NCBI RefSeq assembly: GCF_023702065.1
Contig: NZ_QFDM01000001.1
Location: 496,001 to 560,000 of the forward strand
DNA: 64,000 nucleotides
Reading direction: 5' to 3'
Source: Methanoculleus oceani
GTDB lineage: Archaea > Halobacteriota > Methanomicrobia > Methanomicrobiales > Methanoculleaceae
Shown: positions 34,183 through 44,598 of the stretch, piece by piece
How the letters are laid out: each line of letters begins with the position of its first letter
Numbering within the stretch: position 1 is the stretch's first letter
Notes under the pieces: generated by a model
Seen by the model: only the letters and a program-made list of their open reading frames with translations
What the model was told of the DNA's origin: nothing
The model's database searches: none
Translations under genes and position numbers: made by a program

Positions 34183-35502
34183 TCATTCCGTGTGCTGGCC
34201 GCCGGCACGGATCACCTCCACCGGACAGAGGAGTTCGAACCGTGCTCCCCTCCCCGTCTCACCCGTCTCCCGGATGGTGATCCCGGTGATGGCGAGGATC
34301 TCCCGTGCGAGGAAGAGGCCGAGGCCGGTGTTCATGCCGTGCGCGTAGGAGAAGATCTTCTCCTTCTCGTCGGGAGGTATCCCCGCTCCGTCATCTTCAC
34401 AGAGGATGACATATGCGTCCCCCTCCCGTTTGAGGCTGAAGGTGATGGTGGTGACCTTCTCCCCGTAGCGCAGTGCGTTCTCGATGAGGTTTGAGAATAC
34501 CTTCTCGATGAGCGGGTCAGCGTAGATCTCCACCCCTGCCGGAACGGCGTTCTCAAGGGTTACCGTGCCCACCGAGACGTACTTCTTCGATCGATCCACA
34601 AGCGTTCGGACCTCCTGCCAGAGGGGGGACGTCGCCCCCACCTTCTGGTATTCGGCCGTAAACCGGAGGGTATTGCTGATCCGGTTCACCATCTCGCCGG
34701 CGCTCTCGACATGGTGCCATGCATTCGCCGGTTCCCTCTCGCGCAGCGTCCGGCCCAGGTCGAGATACCCCCCGAGCGCCGAGAGCTGGTTTAAGAGGTC
34801 GTGGCGGGTGATGCTCGCCATGAGCTGGAGTTTTCTGTTGGCGTCCGCGAGCGCCTTCTCCACGCGTCTCCGTTCCTGGTTCTCCGCCGCAAGACTCTCG
34901 TTGCTGCGCGAGAGATCCTCGACGGCCTCCCTGAGCTGATCGTTCAAGGAGTGCAACTGTTCCTGCGCTTCCTGGAGCTCGGCGTTCTTCGTCACCGCGA
35001 CGGTATATGTTGAGAGGAGCGTGTTCAGGATCTTGCGCCTTCCGGCAGCGATGGTATAGGTGCTGCCGGAGAAAGGGACCTCCAGTCCTGCGGGAGAACC
35101 GTCCGGGTCGGGCATCTCTCGCGTCCGCAGGACGGCGTCAATCTGGGAGCGGACGTGTCCCGGGTCGACAGGCTTGACGATGAAACTGTCGGCCCCGGAT
35201 GCAAGCCCTCGCATCACGTCGGCAGGATCGTAGAGATTGGTGACCAGGATGACCGGGATATCCGGGAAATTCTCCTTGATCCGGCGGCAGAGCTCGTATC
35301 CGTCCATCCCGGGCATCATGACGTCGGTCAGGACGATGTCGGGTCGGCCGGTTCCTATCCGCCGTATCGCCTCGATGCCGTCCGCCGCCAGGGCAACATC
35401 GTATCCTTCCGTCTCAAGCATGTGACGGAGGAGTTCGGCCTGCGTCCGGCTATCCTCCACCACCAGAATACTCATTGCCGTTACATCGTGTTTATCTTCC
35501 AT
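34183..35502 (-). CDS. Receiver-histidine kinase hybrid
   Basis: The 439 residues have an N-terminal receiver (SILVVEDSRTQAELL, phospho-Asp in DIVLTDVMMPGMDGY, Lys in SFIVKPVDP), a central coiled coil (QEAQEQLHSLNDQLREAV...ERRRVEKALADANRK), the His box SITRHDLLNQLSALGGYL and an HATPase (NLIENALRYGE, CEDDGAGIPPDEKEKIF, MNTGLGLFLAREI). The receiver probably accepts phosphate from CheA upstream and controls this kinase. It lies 17 nt after cheA and is followed by a paralogous kinase, suggesting a branched relay with no separate CheY. Confidence 0.9.
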   Translation of the reverse strand: MEDKHDVTAMSILVVEDSRTQAELLRHMLETEGYDVALAADGIEAIRRIGTGRPDIVLTDVMMPGMDGYELCRRIKENFPDIPVILVTNLYDPADVMRGLASGADSFIVKPVDPGHVRSQIDAVLRTREMPDPDGSPAGLEVPFSGSTYTIAAGRRKILNTLLSTYTVAVTKNAELQEAQEQLHSLNDQLREAVEDLSRSNESLAAENQERRRVEKALADANRKLQLMASITRHDLLNQLSALGGYLDLGRTLREREPANAWHHVESAGEMVNRISNTLRFTAEYQKVGATSPLWQEVRTLVDRSKKYVSVGTVTLENAVPAGVEIYADPLIEKVFSNLIENALRYGEKVTTITFSLKREGDAYVILCEDDGAGIPPDEKEKIFSYAHGMNTGLGLFLAREILAITGITIRETGETGRGARFELLCPVEVIRAGGQHTE

Positions 35503-35519
35503 GTCGGCCCTCCTTTCCG

Positions 35520-38006
35520 TCAGCGGCGACGCATCAGGCGGTGGATCATCTCGAGAAAGTCCCCCGTCTCGAAACTGCTCTTGACGATATAGGCGTCCGC
35601 CCCGACCGCTTTCCCCCGCTCCCGGTCTTCGGGCGAGTCGAGCGAAGTGACCAGCGCCACCCGAAGCCCGGCAAGCTGCCGGCCTTCGGCACGTATCTTC
35701 TCGGTGAGCGTAAAACCGTTCATCCGGGGCATATCTACGTCTGACACGACCATATCAAACTCATGCTGCTTAAGCCTTGCGAATGCGTCGATGCCGTCGA
35801 CGGCAGTCTCTACCTGATATCCAGCCCCTTCAAGAACCGTCTGCAGCAGGACCCGGGACGTAACCGAGTCCTCCACGACGAGGATACGCCGCCCCGTCTC
35901 TCCCGGGAGTGCCGGGGGAGGTGCCGACCGGTCCGCCTGCATCGCGTCCTGGATCAGCTCGAGGGGGTCGAGAACGAGCGCCACGCTCCCGTCCCCGAGG
36001 ATCACGGCTCCCTCGATCCTTCGGACGGAACGGAGCTGGCTCCCGAGCGGCCGGACGACGATCTCCTGCACCCGGATAACCTCGTCGACCATGCACCCGA
36101 TCTGCCCTGCCCCGTATGCGATGATGACGAGGGGTGTTGGACGCGACGGGTCGTAAGAGCCGGAGCGGGAGTACTGAAGGTGCGACTCGCGGTGGGCGGC
36201 GCGCCCGGAGCGGGAGCACTGAAGGTGCGACTCGCGGTGGGCAGCACGCCCGGAGCGGGAGCACTGAAGGTGCGACTCGCGGTCGGTGGGAGCGGTTGCC
36301 CCTCGTTCTCCAGGGTCATGAGAGCCGGATGGAGGGATACCCAGGGCATCGGTGAGCTGGATGACCTCGATCGTCTCCCCTGAAAGCCGGATCGTCGGTC
36401 GGCCCCTGGAGAGGACCAGGGAGCCGGGGCGAATCCGGAGGACCTGCTTGACCTGCTGCATCGGAAGGACGTACACCTGCTTCCCGGAGCGGACGAGCAG
36501 CCCGCGGAGGGTGGCCATCCTGACCGGAACGAAGAAGGTGATGGAGGTCCCTCGTCCGACAGCCGAGGAGACCGTCACCTCTCCCCCGAGACGGGATACG
36601 GTATCCTCCACGATCGCAAGCCCGAGCCCTCTCCCCGAGAGGTCGGTGACGATCCGGCTCGTCGTCATCCCCGACCTGAAGATGAGCCAGATCGCCTCGC
36701 TGTCCGTGAGGCCCTCGTCCTCATCCTCCGTGATCACCCCGTTCTCGACGGCGGTTCTCCGTATCGCGCTGCTGTCGATGCCGGCGCCGTCATCGGCCAC
36801 CTCGATGCCGACCCTGCTGCCGGAGCGGGGAAAGACCCGGATCCGCACGGAACCGGTGGCCGGTTTCTTTCGGGTTAGCCGGATATGTGGATCCTCGATG
36901 CCGTGGTCGATACTGTTGCGGATAAGATGCATGACGGGCTCTTTCAGCGCATCGAGAATGCGCCGGTCCACCTCGATCTCCCCCCCCTCGATGGTGAGGT
37001 CAACCGATTTTCCCGAGGTTCGGGAGAACTCTCTCACGAACGCGGAGAACGGTGTGAGCATGCTTGAGGCCGGGAGCAGCGCGGCATCGTGGATCAGATC
37101 GGAGATCTCGGAGGTGCTCGTCTTGAGTGCCGACTGGTCGATCTCCATGGCACGGAGATGCGTGGCGAGGTCGTGCTGCAGGTAGGTCACGAACTCCCGG
37201 TTGTACTCCAGGAACTCGACCGCCCGCTGGAGCGGCAGGACAAGGTCGGGTGGGATCGCTGCCTTCTCCTCGCCGAAAACCTTCCTGCGGATCAGGTATA
37301 GGTCGTTGAACGCCTGTGAGTGGTTCCACTGCCAGAGGGCAAAACGGGCCGTCATCTCCTCAAGTTCGCGTATTCGCTGCGTGATGAAGAGCCGTGCCGT
37401 GAGGAGATTGTCGGCCCCGGTGGTGAGCCGGTCGAGTTTGTGGGCCGCAATCCGCACCGTGCCCCCGTCCGGTCCCGGCCCGGCCGGCTCGGCACCGTTA
37501 CGGACCCCTGCCGTGTCGGGGGCGTGGCTCTCCCGGAAGGCCGGGCCCGGTTCGTCCCGCCGGTCGTCCGGGGGACCATTCCCGAAAGCCCTGTCGTCAC
37601 GGCTCTCTTCGGCCGGCCTCTTCCTGCCGGGAAGGGCCCGGAGCGCCCCGTTGATCTCCGCCGGCGAGATACCGGGTCTCTCTCCGCGGAGAAGCGCCTT
37701 CACGACCGCAAGTGTCCGGTGGAAGAGATCGAAGTCGTCCACGCCGGGTGTGTACTCGCCCCGTTTCACCAGGGAGAAGACAGTCTCGAGGTTCTGGCAG
37801 AGTGACTCGATCTCCCGGAGGTTAACCGCACGTGCCGCGCCCTTCAGACTGTGGATCCTGCGGTAGACCGACTCGATCAGTTCGGGCGTCGGCCCCGCCT
37901 TCTCAAGCTCGATCAGCCCTTCGGTGATTGCTTCAAGGTACTCGTCCGCCTCCTCGCGGAACGTCTCGAGGAGACGGGCACGGAATACATCGTCCGATCC
38001 GGTCAT
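35520..38006 (-). CDS. cheA: Chemotaxis-type histidine kinase CheA with C-terminal receiver
   Basis: The 828 residues hold an Hpt domain with His52 (RRIHSLKGAARAV), a variable linker, a dimerisation helix pair, the HATPase (HLIRNSIDHGIEDP, VADDGAGIDSSAI, LSGRGLGLAIVEDTVSRLGG), a CheW-like domain (VRMATLRGLLVRSGKQVYVLPM) and a receiver (RRILVVEDSVTSRVLL, FDMVVSDVDMPRMNGF, DAYIVKSSFE). No classic CheY-binding P2 domain is obvious. Within the CheW-like part a 15-residue tandem repeat (RESHLQCSRSGRAAH) is inserted. The fused receiver is typical of alternative-function chemosensory systems rather than flagellar ones. Confidence 0.93.
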   Translation of the reverse strand: MTGSDDVFRARLLETFREEADEYLEAITEGLIELEKAGPTPELIESVYRRIHSLKGAARAVNLREIESLCQNLETVFSLVKRGEYTPGVDDFDLFHRTLAVVKALLRGERPGISPAEINGALRALPGRKRPAEESRDDRAFGNGPPDDRRDEPGPAFRESHAPDTAGVRNGAEPAGPGPDGGTVRIAAHKLDRLTTGADNLLTARLFITQRIRELEEMTARFALWQWNHSQAFNDLYLIRRKVFGEEKAAIPPDLVLPLQRAVEFLEYNREFVTYLQHDLATHLRAMEIDQSALKTSTSEISDLIHDAALLPASSMLTPFSAFVREFSRTSGKSVDLTIEGGEIEVDRRILDALKEPVMHLIRNSIDHGIEDPHIRLTRKKPATGSVRIRVFPRSGSRVGIEVADDGAGIDSSAIRRTAVENGVITEDEDEGLTDSEAIWLIFRSGMTTSRIVTDLSGRGLGLAIVEDTVSRLGGEVTVSSAVGRGTSITFFVPVRMATLRGLLVRSGKQVYVLPMQQVKQVLRIRPGSLVLSRGRPTIRLSGETIEVIQLTDALGIPPSGSHDPGERGATAPTDRESHLQCSRSGRAAHRESHLQCSRSGRAAHRESHLQYSRSGSYDPSRPTPLVIIAYGAGQIGCMVDEVIRVQEIVVRPLGSQLRSVRRIEGAVILGDGSVALVLDPLELIQDAMQADRSAPPPALPGETGRRILVVEDSVTSRVLLQTVLEGAGYQVETAVDGIDAFARLKQHEFDMVVSDVDMPRMNGFTLTEKIRAEGRQLAGLRVALVTSLDSPEDRERGKAVGADAYIVKSSFETGDFLEMIHRLMRRR
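36161..36283. repeat. 45-bp tandem repeat inside cheA
   Basis: CGGAGCGGGAG starts at 36161, 36206 and 36251, giving a 45-bp period and about 2.7 units. Each holds a GCAC-TGAAG-GTGC mini-hairpin. On the coding strand it adds RESHLQCSRSGRAAH units in a loop of the CheW-like domain without breaking the frame. Style and composition recall the intergenic hairpin element. Confidence 0.85.
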
Positions 38007-38017
38007 GGCAGGTCGTG

Positions 38018-40399
38018 TTAGACCCGGTACTGCTGGGTGATCCTCTTCAAGCGGTCACCGAGCTCGTGCAGGTCTCCGGCAGTCTTCTCCGCCTTGTGAG
38101 TGGTTTCAAGGTTCTTCTGTGCCGCGTCGCGAATATTCTCCATCGCGCGGGAGATCTGGTCGACCCCCGATGCCTGCGTCTGGATCGAGGCGGCGATCTC
38201 GATGACCTCCTGCGAGGTGTCTGCTATCGACCGGGCGAGCACTTCGATCGCTTCCTGCGCGTTGCTCGTCAACCGGGCTGCATCCGCGACGGATCGTATC
38301 CCCTGCTCGGTCGAGACCGCAGTCGAGGAGACCCCCTGCTGAATGTCGGTGAGGATGACACGGATGTTTGAGGTCGCCTTCTTCGACTGCTCGGCGAGGT
38401 TGTGAATCTCGTTCGCGACGACTGCAAACCCTTTCCCGAACTCCCCGGCCTTTGCGGCTTCGATAGAGGCGTTCACCGCGAGCAGGTTGGACTGTTCGGA
38501 GATATCGGTCACGGTCGCGATGATCTCGCCGACGGCCTGGCTCTGTTCCGAGAGCCGGATGACATTCATCCGGACGATATCCATCTGCCGCTGGATCTGG
38601 TTCATACCCTCCAGGATCTCACGCACGGACTTCTGGCCGTCCTTTGAGACGTCGAGCGCCCGCATTGCCTTCTCGGAGACGCCTTTCGTCTTCTGGTTCA
38701 CCAGTTCGGTCTTCTTCCGGACGCTCTCGACCGAATCCGAGGTCTCGTTCACCGTTGCGGCGGTCTGCGAACTGGCCGCGGAGAGCTGGGTCGTGACCGC
38801 CAGGATCTCGTTCGATGCCAGAGAGAGCACCGAGACCCCTTCGTAGAGTTCCTCGCTGATCAGTTTCATCAGCCGCGAGAGTTCGATCCCAATGGTATTG
38901 AGGGCGTCACGGTAAGCGACAAACTCCCCGGCAACCGGGATCTTCTCGTCGAACCGGGCGGTAAAGTCGCCGGAAGCATAGAATCGCGCAAGCCGCATCG
39001 CCTCGTTCACCGGTTCCGTTATCGATTCAAGGGTCTTGTTGAACCCGGCGATGATCATCCGGTATCCGCCGCGGAACGCCTTCTCATCCCCGCGAATGGA
39101 GAGGTCGCCTGCGCGGGCGGCGTCCGTGAGTTTGAGCGTCTCTTTATGGAGATGGTCGAGGGACTGGACCATCAGCGCGAGCGCGGGGCGGATCTCGTCG
39201 CCTTCATCGGTGACCGGGAACTCCTGGACATACTCGCCGAGGGCGATCTTCTTCAAGTTCCCGACGACGTTCGTCTGGAGGTCGCCGGCAAACTCATCCA
39301 TCGTTTTAGCCATGACCCCGATCTCGTCCTGCCGCTTGATGTTGAGCCGGGCGGAGAGGTGCCCGTTGCGGAGCTCTTTGAGCATCAGCACGACCTGCTG
39401 CAGGGGCTCAGAGATCGAACGGCCGAAGAGGATGGCTATGGCGACACCGATGGCGATGGATGCGAGGACGACGACGATGATCGTATTCCTTATGGTATCT
39501 ATCGGTCCGGTGAAGTCGGAGAGTTCGGCACGCGAGACGATGTGCCAGTCGAGCGGCTCGAAATAGGTATAGGCGTCGATGATGTCGGTGCCGTCGATCT
39601 CGTGGCGGATGACCCCGACCTTATTCTCGAGCATCTCCTGGACGAAGTCCTCGTCGGACCAGTTCTCTCCTTCGAGGGACGGATGCACGAGCAGCTGGCC
39701 GTTGCTGTCGATGACGAACATGTAGCCGTTCTGGCCGATGACCGTCTCCCTGAGGCTTGCCTTGACGACGTCAAGCGTCTCCTCCTCCTCGGTTCCGACG
39801 AAGAGAACCCCTACCGTCGTGCCGCTGCTGTCCTTTATCGGTTCGTATGCGGTGACGTAGCGCTTGCCGAAGAGGTCTCTGCTCCCGTAATAGGTCTCCC
39901 CCTGGTTCACCACGACATCGTAGACGTTCTGGGTCAGTTCGGTTCCGACTGCCCGGGTACCGTCGGTCCCGATGACGTTCGTGGATACCCGGACGGCATG
40001 GTCGTCATACACCTGGAAGACCGTCGCTGCGCCGCCGACCAGGGACTGCACCTGATCGACGATCTCGAAGTTATCGTTGATGACGTACGGATCGCCGCCG
40101 TCGTTCACCAGCGTCAGTTTCCCGTCGATGATCTCGGGGGTGCCCCGGGCGTAAAAGTTCTCCCGGAGGACGTTGAGGTCGCTGTTCACCTTATTGCGCG
40201 TGAGTTTGTAGACATCGTTGGTCCATCCCCTTGCGTCGTGCACCTGCGTCTCGAGCAACGTCTCGATCTGGTCGTTGATCACACCGCTCGAACTGGTATA
40301 CGCTACTATGCCGAGCATAAGCGTCGGGATGATCGCCAGAAACAGGCAGATGACGAGGATCTTCGTCCCGACTTTCATGTCTGAAAAAAATGTGAACAT
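38018..40399 (-). CDS. Methyl-accepting chemotaxis protein (Cache-HAMP)
   Basis: This 793-residue receptor has TM1 near residues 11-33 ([22 protein letters not shown]), an extracellular Cache-type sensor domain ([41 protein letters not shown] and [21 protein letters not shown]), TM2 near 288-310 ([21 protein letters not shown]), HAMP-like linker segments and a long cytoplasmic coiled coil. The coiled coil ends in the signalling hairpin region [41 protein letters not shown]-like. It should control CheA through the double CheW. The ligand is unknown; Cache domains often bind small organic acids or amino acids. Confidence 0.93.
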   Translation of the reverse strand: MFTFFSDMKVGTKILVICLFLAIIPTLMLGIVAYTSSSGVINDQIETLLETQVHDARGWTNDVYKLTRNKVNSDLNVLRENFYARGTPEIIDGKLTLVNDGGDPYVINDNFEIVDQVQSLVGGAATVFQVYDDHAVRVSTNVIGTDGTRAVGTELTQNVYDVVVNQGETYYGSRDLFGKRYVTAYEPIKDSSGTTVGVLFVGTEEEETLDVVKASLRETVIGQNGYMFVIDSNGQLLVHPSLEGENWSDEDFVQEMLENKVGVIRHEIDGTDIIDAYTYFEPLDWHIVSRAELSDFTGPIDTIRNTIIVVVLASIAIGVAIAILFGRSISEPLQQVVLMLKELRNGHLSARLNIKRQDEIGVMAKTMDEFAGDLQTNVVGNLKKIALGEYVQEFPVTDEGDEIRPALALMVQSLDHLHKETLKLTDAARAGDLSIRGDEKAFRGGYRMIIAGFNKTLESITEPVNEAMRLARFYASGDFTARFDEKIPVAGEFVAYRDALNTIGIELSRLMKLISEELYEGVSVLSLASNEILAVTTQLSAASSQTAATVNETSDSVESVRKKTELVNQKTKGVSEKAMRALDVSKDGQKSVREILEGMNQIQRQMDIVRMNVIRLSEQSQAVGEIIATVTDISEQSNLLAVNASIEAAKAGEFGKGFAVVANEIHNLAEQSKKATSNIRVILTDIQQGVSSTAVSTEQGIRSVADAARLTSNAQEAIEVLARSIADTSQEVIEIAASIQTQASGVDQISRAMENIRDAAQKNLETTHKAEKTAGDLHELGDRLKRITQQYRV

Positions 40400-40526
40400 A
40401 CTACTTCCGTTCCACTCGCTCTTGTACGCCTGAATAGATTGATCTGCACTTCGGGTTAAATAATGATCCGTCCGTAAAAGAACGATTCCTGGCGAGCTTT
40501 CTGCATAACGACCGGATAAAGTGGCG

Positions 40527-41501
40527 TTACTTCCTGGTTTCGTTTATCACCATCGCGGGATCGGCAAGGATCGCCGCCGCGTCAAGGACGATCACCGATC
40601 CGTCTGTAGCGCCCAACAGGTAACGCCGTTCGATAGGTGTCATGCCGGGGTCTACGGGGGAGAACTGGTCGGTCGGCCTGATGCCGATATCCGTGATATA
40701 GTCTGCAAGGATTCCGAAGGTTACCGTTCCGTCGGTCAGAACGATGACCCGGTTGAGGTCTGTCAGCCCATGCTTCGGGATCGAAAAAAGCGTGCGGAGA
40801 TCGACGATGGAGATGATCTCTCCCCTGACCGTACAGATCCCGGCGATGAAGTCGGGCACCCCGGGAACCGGGGTGATCTCACGGATGATGAAGACTTCCC
40901 GGATGTACTGCGTCTTGATGGCGTATTCCTGGTTGGCGAGGCGGAACGTGAGGATCTCCGAGAACGAGGTTTCAGGCGGCTCCTCCTCCGGCTGCGCGAA
41001 CGCTCGCGCCCGGGCCGCGAGGATAGCCCCGGCTCTCCCGGGATCACAGGAAGGCTCCTCCCCGCCGGTTCCGACCGCGCCCGGGAGGGGGAGCTGCCCG
41101 TTCTCTTCCGCCGCAAGGAATGCGGAGAGATCGTAGATGAGAACCGTTCCGTTGTCCGCCACCAGAACACCCGGAGAGGAGGAGATGTCGCCGTCGGGCG
41201 GGAGCGGCACCGTGCTCTCCTGCACCCCCTTCACCCTGTCCACCCAGAGGGCTACGCAGTCAGGACCGGGATGCGCGATGATGAGGGCGTCGGTGGGGAG
41301 GGGAGGGCGGTCGGGGAGCCCGAGGAGCATCCGGAGCGAGTAGACCGGGACGGTCCTGCCGTGCAGGTTCATGGTCCCCGCTCCTCCCCTGCGGTTGCCT
41401 GCTTCGGGCCGGAGTTCCACCATGCCGACGACCTGCCGGGTCTCGGCGAGAGGGAGCGCACAGGCTATCCCCTCAACGGTGAAGGACAGAAGGTGTGTCA
41501 T
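40527..41501 (-). CDS. cheW: Double CheW-domain adaptor
   Basis: The 324 residues contain two CheW modules. The first (residues 1-135) reads [24 protein letters not shown] and [19 protein letters not shown]. The second (from about 178) reads [51 protein letters not shown] and [14 protein letters not shown] proline- and acid-rich linker joins them. It scaffolds receptor and CheA. A fused double CheW upstream of a single receptor suggests a dedicated array, separate from any motility array. Confidence 0.9.
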   Translation of the reverse strand: MTHLLSFTVEGIACALPLAETRQVVGMVELRPEAGNRRGGAGTMNLHGRTVPVYSLRMLLGLPDRPPLPTDALIIAHPGPDCVALWVDRVKGVQESTVPLPPDGDISSSPGVLVADNGTVLIYDLSAFLAAEENGQLPLPGAVGTGGEEPSCDPGRAGAILAARARAFAQPEEEPPETSFSEILTFRLANQEYAIKTQYIREVFIIREITPVPGVPDFIAGICTVRGEIISIVDLRTLFSIPKHGLTDLNRVIVLTDGTVTFGILADYITDIGIRPTDQFSPVDPGMTPIERRYLLGATDGSVIVLDAAAILADPAMVINETRK

Positions 41502-41564
41502 GGCGGATCACCGGATGTTCGAAGGTTGGTCCGGAGCGGATAAAAGGTTACGGGGGCCTGCCGG

Positions 41565-42431
41565 TCAGAGCCTGGTGAGTTCGATACCCCCGTTCGAGGT
41601 GGTGACGGTGATCGTCGGCCCCCCTTCGCCGAGGGTGCCAGAGACCCGGGTTCCCGACGACTCGTCAAGCAGGAGCGGGAGGTCGCTTGCCACGATCCTG
41701 CCGTTTGAGGTGGTGGCGACCACCCGGGCATCCAGGCTCTCTGCGAGCCGGAGCGTGACGGCGCCGTTGCTCGACGATACCGCCACGTCCCCCCGGACGG
41801 CAGGAATCTCGGCAGATATCGGGCCGTTCGAGGTTCGCAACTCTGCGATCCCTCCGGCCTCCTCCACCGTGATGGGGGCGTTGCTGGTCCTTGCGGTGAC
41901 GTACCCTTCGGCGCCCCGCACCTCGATCCCGCCGTTCGAGGAGGCTGCCGTGAGATCGCCGCCGGGAGCGCCGTCAACCCGCACGGGGCCGTTCGACGTC
42001 CGGAGTTCCGTTCCGTTCACCAGCACTCCGGAGAGATCGATGGGGCCGTTCGAACTCTCGACCCGCTGCAGGACGACGGTGGGCGGCAGGTGTATCGTGT
42101 AGTCCACGCTCACCTGCGGGTTGAACGCGGTATGCACTGTCTCGATCCGGAGAGGATCGCCCTCCGTCACCTCTATCCGGACCTTCGCGAGTTCACCCTG
42201 GCCGTAGACGGACCGTTTGACCGCACTGACGGCGACGCTCTCCCCCTCCCGGACGTCTACGTTCACGCCCCCGTTCCGGTTGATCACGACGACACCGCTC
42301 TCCGGCTCAACCGTGACCGTCCGGTCGAACTCCTCCGTCGACTCGAGCCCCGGCACCCCGACGCACCCGGGGAGAATGGCGAGGACGGCGAGGACGGCGA
42401 GAGCCAGCAGCGCATATACGGTTCCCTGCAT
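41565..42431 (-). CDS. DUF4097-type beta-helix lipoprotein
   Basis: The 288 residues begin with a signal sequence and possible lipobox (VLAILPGCVG). The body is a series of about eight repeats containing SSNGPI, TSNGPV, SSNGGI, TSNAPI, TSNGPI, SSNGAV, TSNGRI and TSNGGI, the turn motif of DUF4097 right-handed beta-helix proteins. It is extracytoplasmic, probably membrane-anchored. It lies 25 nt downstream of the ABC-2 exporter genes on the same strand and may be a partner or co-expressed envelope protein. Its ligand is unknown. Confidence 0.85.
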   Translation of the reverse strand: MQGTVYALLALAVLAVLAILPGCVGVPGLESTEEFDRTVTVEPESGVVVINRNGGVNVDVREGESVAVSAVKRSVYGQGELAKVRIEVTEGDPLRIETVHTAFNPQVSVDYTIHLPPTVVLQRVESSNGPIDLSGVLVNGTELRTSNGPVRVDGAPGGDLTAASSNGGIEVRGAEGYVTARTSNAPITVEEAGGIAELRTSNGPISAEIPAVRGDVAVSSSNGAVTLRLAESLDARVVATTSNGRIVASDLPLLLDESSGTRVSGTLGEGGPTITVTTSNGGIELTRL

Positions 42432-42456
42432 GGTTGTCCTTCTCTGTGGCCGCCCG

Positions 42457-43293
42457 TTATGTAACTATCGCCGTCTCAAACGTCCGGCGGGCGAGGAGGT
42501 ACATCACCGCCGCAAAGGCCACGAGGTAGGCGAACGATGCGAGGACGTCGGTCGTGGTGGAGGAGTAGTGGGCACCGACGGCGAAGAAGTCGTTTCCGAG
42601 GGCGAAGTAGCGGACCCCGTTGACCAGGTGGGTGAGCGGGTTGTAGATCGAGAGAGCCTGTAAGAGCGGCGGGAATGCCTGGATCGGGTAGAGGGCGTTC
42701 GAGACGAAGAAGAGCGGCAGGGTGAGGAGCGTGATGACCCCCTGCAGGCCTTCCGGGCTCTCGAGGCGCATCGAGATGGTGGAAGAGAAGAGGAGGAATC
42801 CGAGTGAGAAGACGCCGACGAACGCGAATATGCCGAGGACAGAGAGGGCGATCTGCGTGGCCGAAAACCCGGGGAAGAACCGGACCCCGAGGAGGAGCCC
42901 GAACGCCATGATGATCGTCACCTGGATAAACGACTTCGTCATCCCCGAGAGGCTGACCCCCAGCATGATGTGGGTCCGGGGCATGGGGCTCGCGAGCATC
43001 TCCCGCATCAGGCCCCAGTTCTTATCGAAGAGGAGGCTGATCCCTCCAAAAAGACTCGTAAAGAGGGTCGTCATCGCGATCACCCCGGCGGCCATGAAGG
43101 TGAGGTAGTCGACCGGGACGACGCCTGCCGGGACCGGGATGGCGGAGGCGAACCGGTCGAAGTTCGAGGACATCGCGACGCCGAAGAACGCCATCCAGAG
43201 CGCCGGCTGCAGGAGCGATGCAAAGAGCTGCGTCCTGAACCGGACGAACCGGATCATCTCCCGCCAGTAGACGGTGAGGAACTCCCATGCCAC
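42457..43293 (-). CDS. ABC-2 type transporter permease
   Basis: The 278 residues run from GTG 43293, 7 nt after the ATPase stop; an ATG at 43350 would overlap the ATPase by 50 nt and is less likely. Six hydrophobic segments and the ABC-2 signature are visible, for example ALWMAFFGVAMSS, LTFMAAGVIAMTTLFTSLFGG, REMLASPMPRTHIMLGVSLSG and QGVITLLTLPLFFVSNALYP. It pairs with the adjacent DrrA-like ATPase as an exporter of drugs, lipids or glycan precursors. Confidence 0.9.
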   Translation of the reverse strand: MAWEFLTVYWREMIRFVRFRTQLFASLLQPALWMAFFGVAMSSNFDRFASAIPVPAGVVPVDYLTFMAAGVIAMTTLFTSLFGGISLLFDKNWGLMREMLASPMPRTHIMLGVSLSGMTKSFIQVTIIMAFGLLLGVRFFPGFSATQIALSVLGIFAFVGVFSLGFLLFSSTISMRLESPEGLQGVITLLTLPLFFVSNALYPIQAFPPLLQALSIYNPLTHLVNGVRYFALGNDFFAVGAHYSSTTTDVLASFAYLVAFAAVMYLLARRTFETAIVT

Positions 43294-43300
43294 CTTCCGT

Positions 43301-44251
43301 TCACGCCCCTGTATCCCGCAGTTCTCTCCCCGTGTAGTGGACGAAGACATCGTCCATCGTCGGTTTTTTCAGGTTCACGCTCGAGATCCCGATCCCGGCG
43401 CCCCGCACCGCATCGACGATCCGCGGGAGACAGTGGCTCCCGTCGGCCGAGATCGTGATCGAGAGGCCGCGGGGGGACGTGGTGATCGACCGGATCTCCC
43501 CGATCCCCCGGAGGGACTCGCGCGCTTTCCCGTCGTCCTCGGTCTCCAGGTAAACGACGTCCTCGCCGAGTGCGTTCTTCAGCTCCCCCGGGGTGCCGGA
43601 GACGATGATCTTCCCGCCGTCGATGATGCTGATCCGGTCGGAGAGCATATCGGCCTCCTCCATGTAGTGGGTCGTCAGGAATATCGTCGTCCCGGCCTCG
43701 TTCACCTGCCGGACGTATTCCCACATCCGCATCCGTGTCTGGGGATCGAGCCCCTGTGTCGGCTCATCGAGAAACAGGACTTCCGGCCGGGTCATCAGCC
43801 CCCTGGCGATCTGGAGCCGCCGTTTCATGCCTCCGGAGAGGTTCTTCGTCCGCTCGTCCCGTTTGGAGCCGAGTTCCACGACCCTGAGCAGATCGTCGAT
43901 CCGCCGCCGCCGTTCGTCCCGGGGAATGGCGTAGAGCCGCCCGTGAAACTCCATCGTCTCCCAGACGGTAAGGTCACGGTCGAGCACGTCTTCCTGGAAG
44001 ACGATGCCGATAGCCTCCCTGACCCTCCCGGGCTCTCGCGCGACGTCGTGGCCGGCCACCCGCACCGTACCTTTCTGGAGGGGGAGGAGCGTTGTCAGGA
44101 TGTTGATGGTGGTGCTCTTTCCCGCGCCGTTGGGACCGAGGAATGAGAAGATCTCGCCTCTCCGGACGGTGAAACTGATGCCGCGCACCGCCGTAAAACT
44201 ATCGAACGTATGTTCGAGGTCCCACACTTCGATGACATCGTCCCCTTCCAT
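43301..44251 (-). CDS. ABC transporter ATP-binding protein (DrrA-like)
   Basis: The 316 residues carry Walker A GPNGAGKSTT, the Q-loop region GIVFQEDVLDRDLTVWE, signature LSGGMKRRLQIARGL, Walker B VLFLDEPTQGLDP and the switch His in IFLTTHYMEEAD. A C-terminal domain of about 80 residues (VVYLETEDDGKARES...SSVNLKKPTMDDVFVHYTG) is characteristic of the DrrA/daunorubicin resistance family. It energises the permease downstream. Confidence 0.93.
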   Translation of the reverse strand: MEGDDVIEVWDLEHTFDSFTAVRGISFTVRRGEIFSFLGPNGAGKSTTINILTTLLPLQKGTVRVAGHDVAREPGRVREAIGIVFQEDVLDRDLTVWETMEFHGRLYAIPRDERRRRIDDLLRVVELGSKRDERTKNLSGGMKRRLQIARGLMTRPEVLFLDEPTQGLDPQTRMRMWEYVRQVNEAGTTIFLTTHYMEEADMLSDRISIIDGGKIIVSGTPGELKNALGEDVVYLETEDDGKARESLRGIGEIRSITTSPRGLSITISADGSHCLPRIVDAVRGAGIGISSVNLKKPTMDDVFVHYTGRELRDTGA

Positions 44252-44598
44252 CGATCACCATCCGCTCCCTGCGGTCCTGCACCTCATGCACGGTGCCGTC
44301 ATATCTCCCTTTCCCTCCCGGAACACGGCAGTCTGCCCGGAGGCGCGCGTTCCGTGTTCTCCTCTCCCCGTCGCACTCCGGAGTGCGGGTCCGGGTGGTA
44401 AATGCACTCCCGCATCCCTCCCGCGGCCGGCCCGGAATAGATATTCTGAAATACCAGAACTCCCACATCCATCCTCAGAGACGGAATGTGCGGCTGCTGC
44501 TTGCTCGCCTGCAGAGGCGATCTGAGGGCCCGATCCGGGTATAGCATCACTCCCGGCACCGGCGCGCCGGAACCCGGCGAGCGTGCGGGAGGGCGGCA
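44252..44598. other. Divergent intergenic region
   Basis: It separates the minus-strand exporter operon from the plus-strand secreted protein at 44599. Short AT-rich stretches (for example around 44430-44460) may hold promoters, but I cannot place a TATA box confidently. No gene is supported. Confidence 0.4.
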
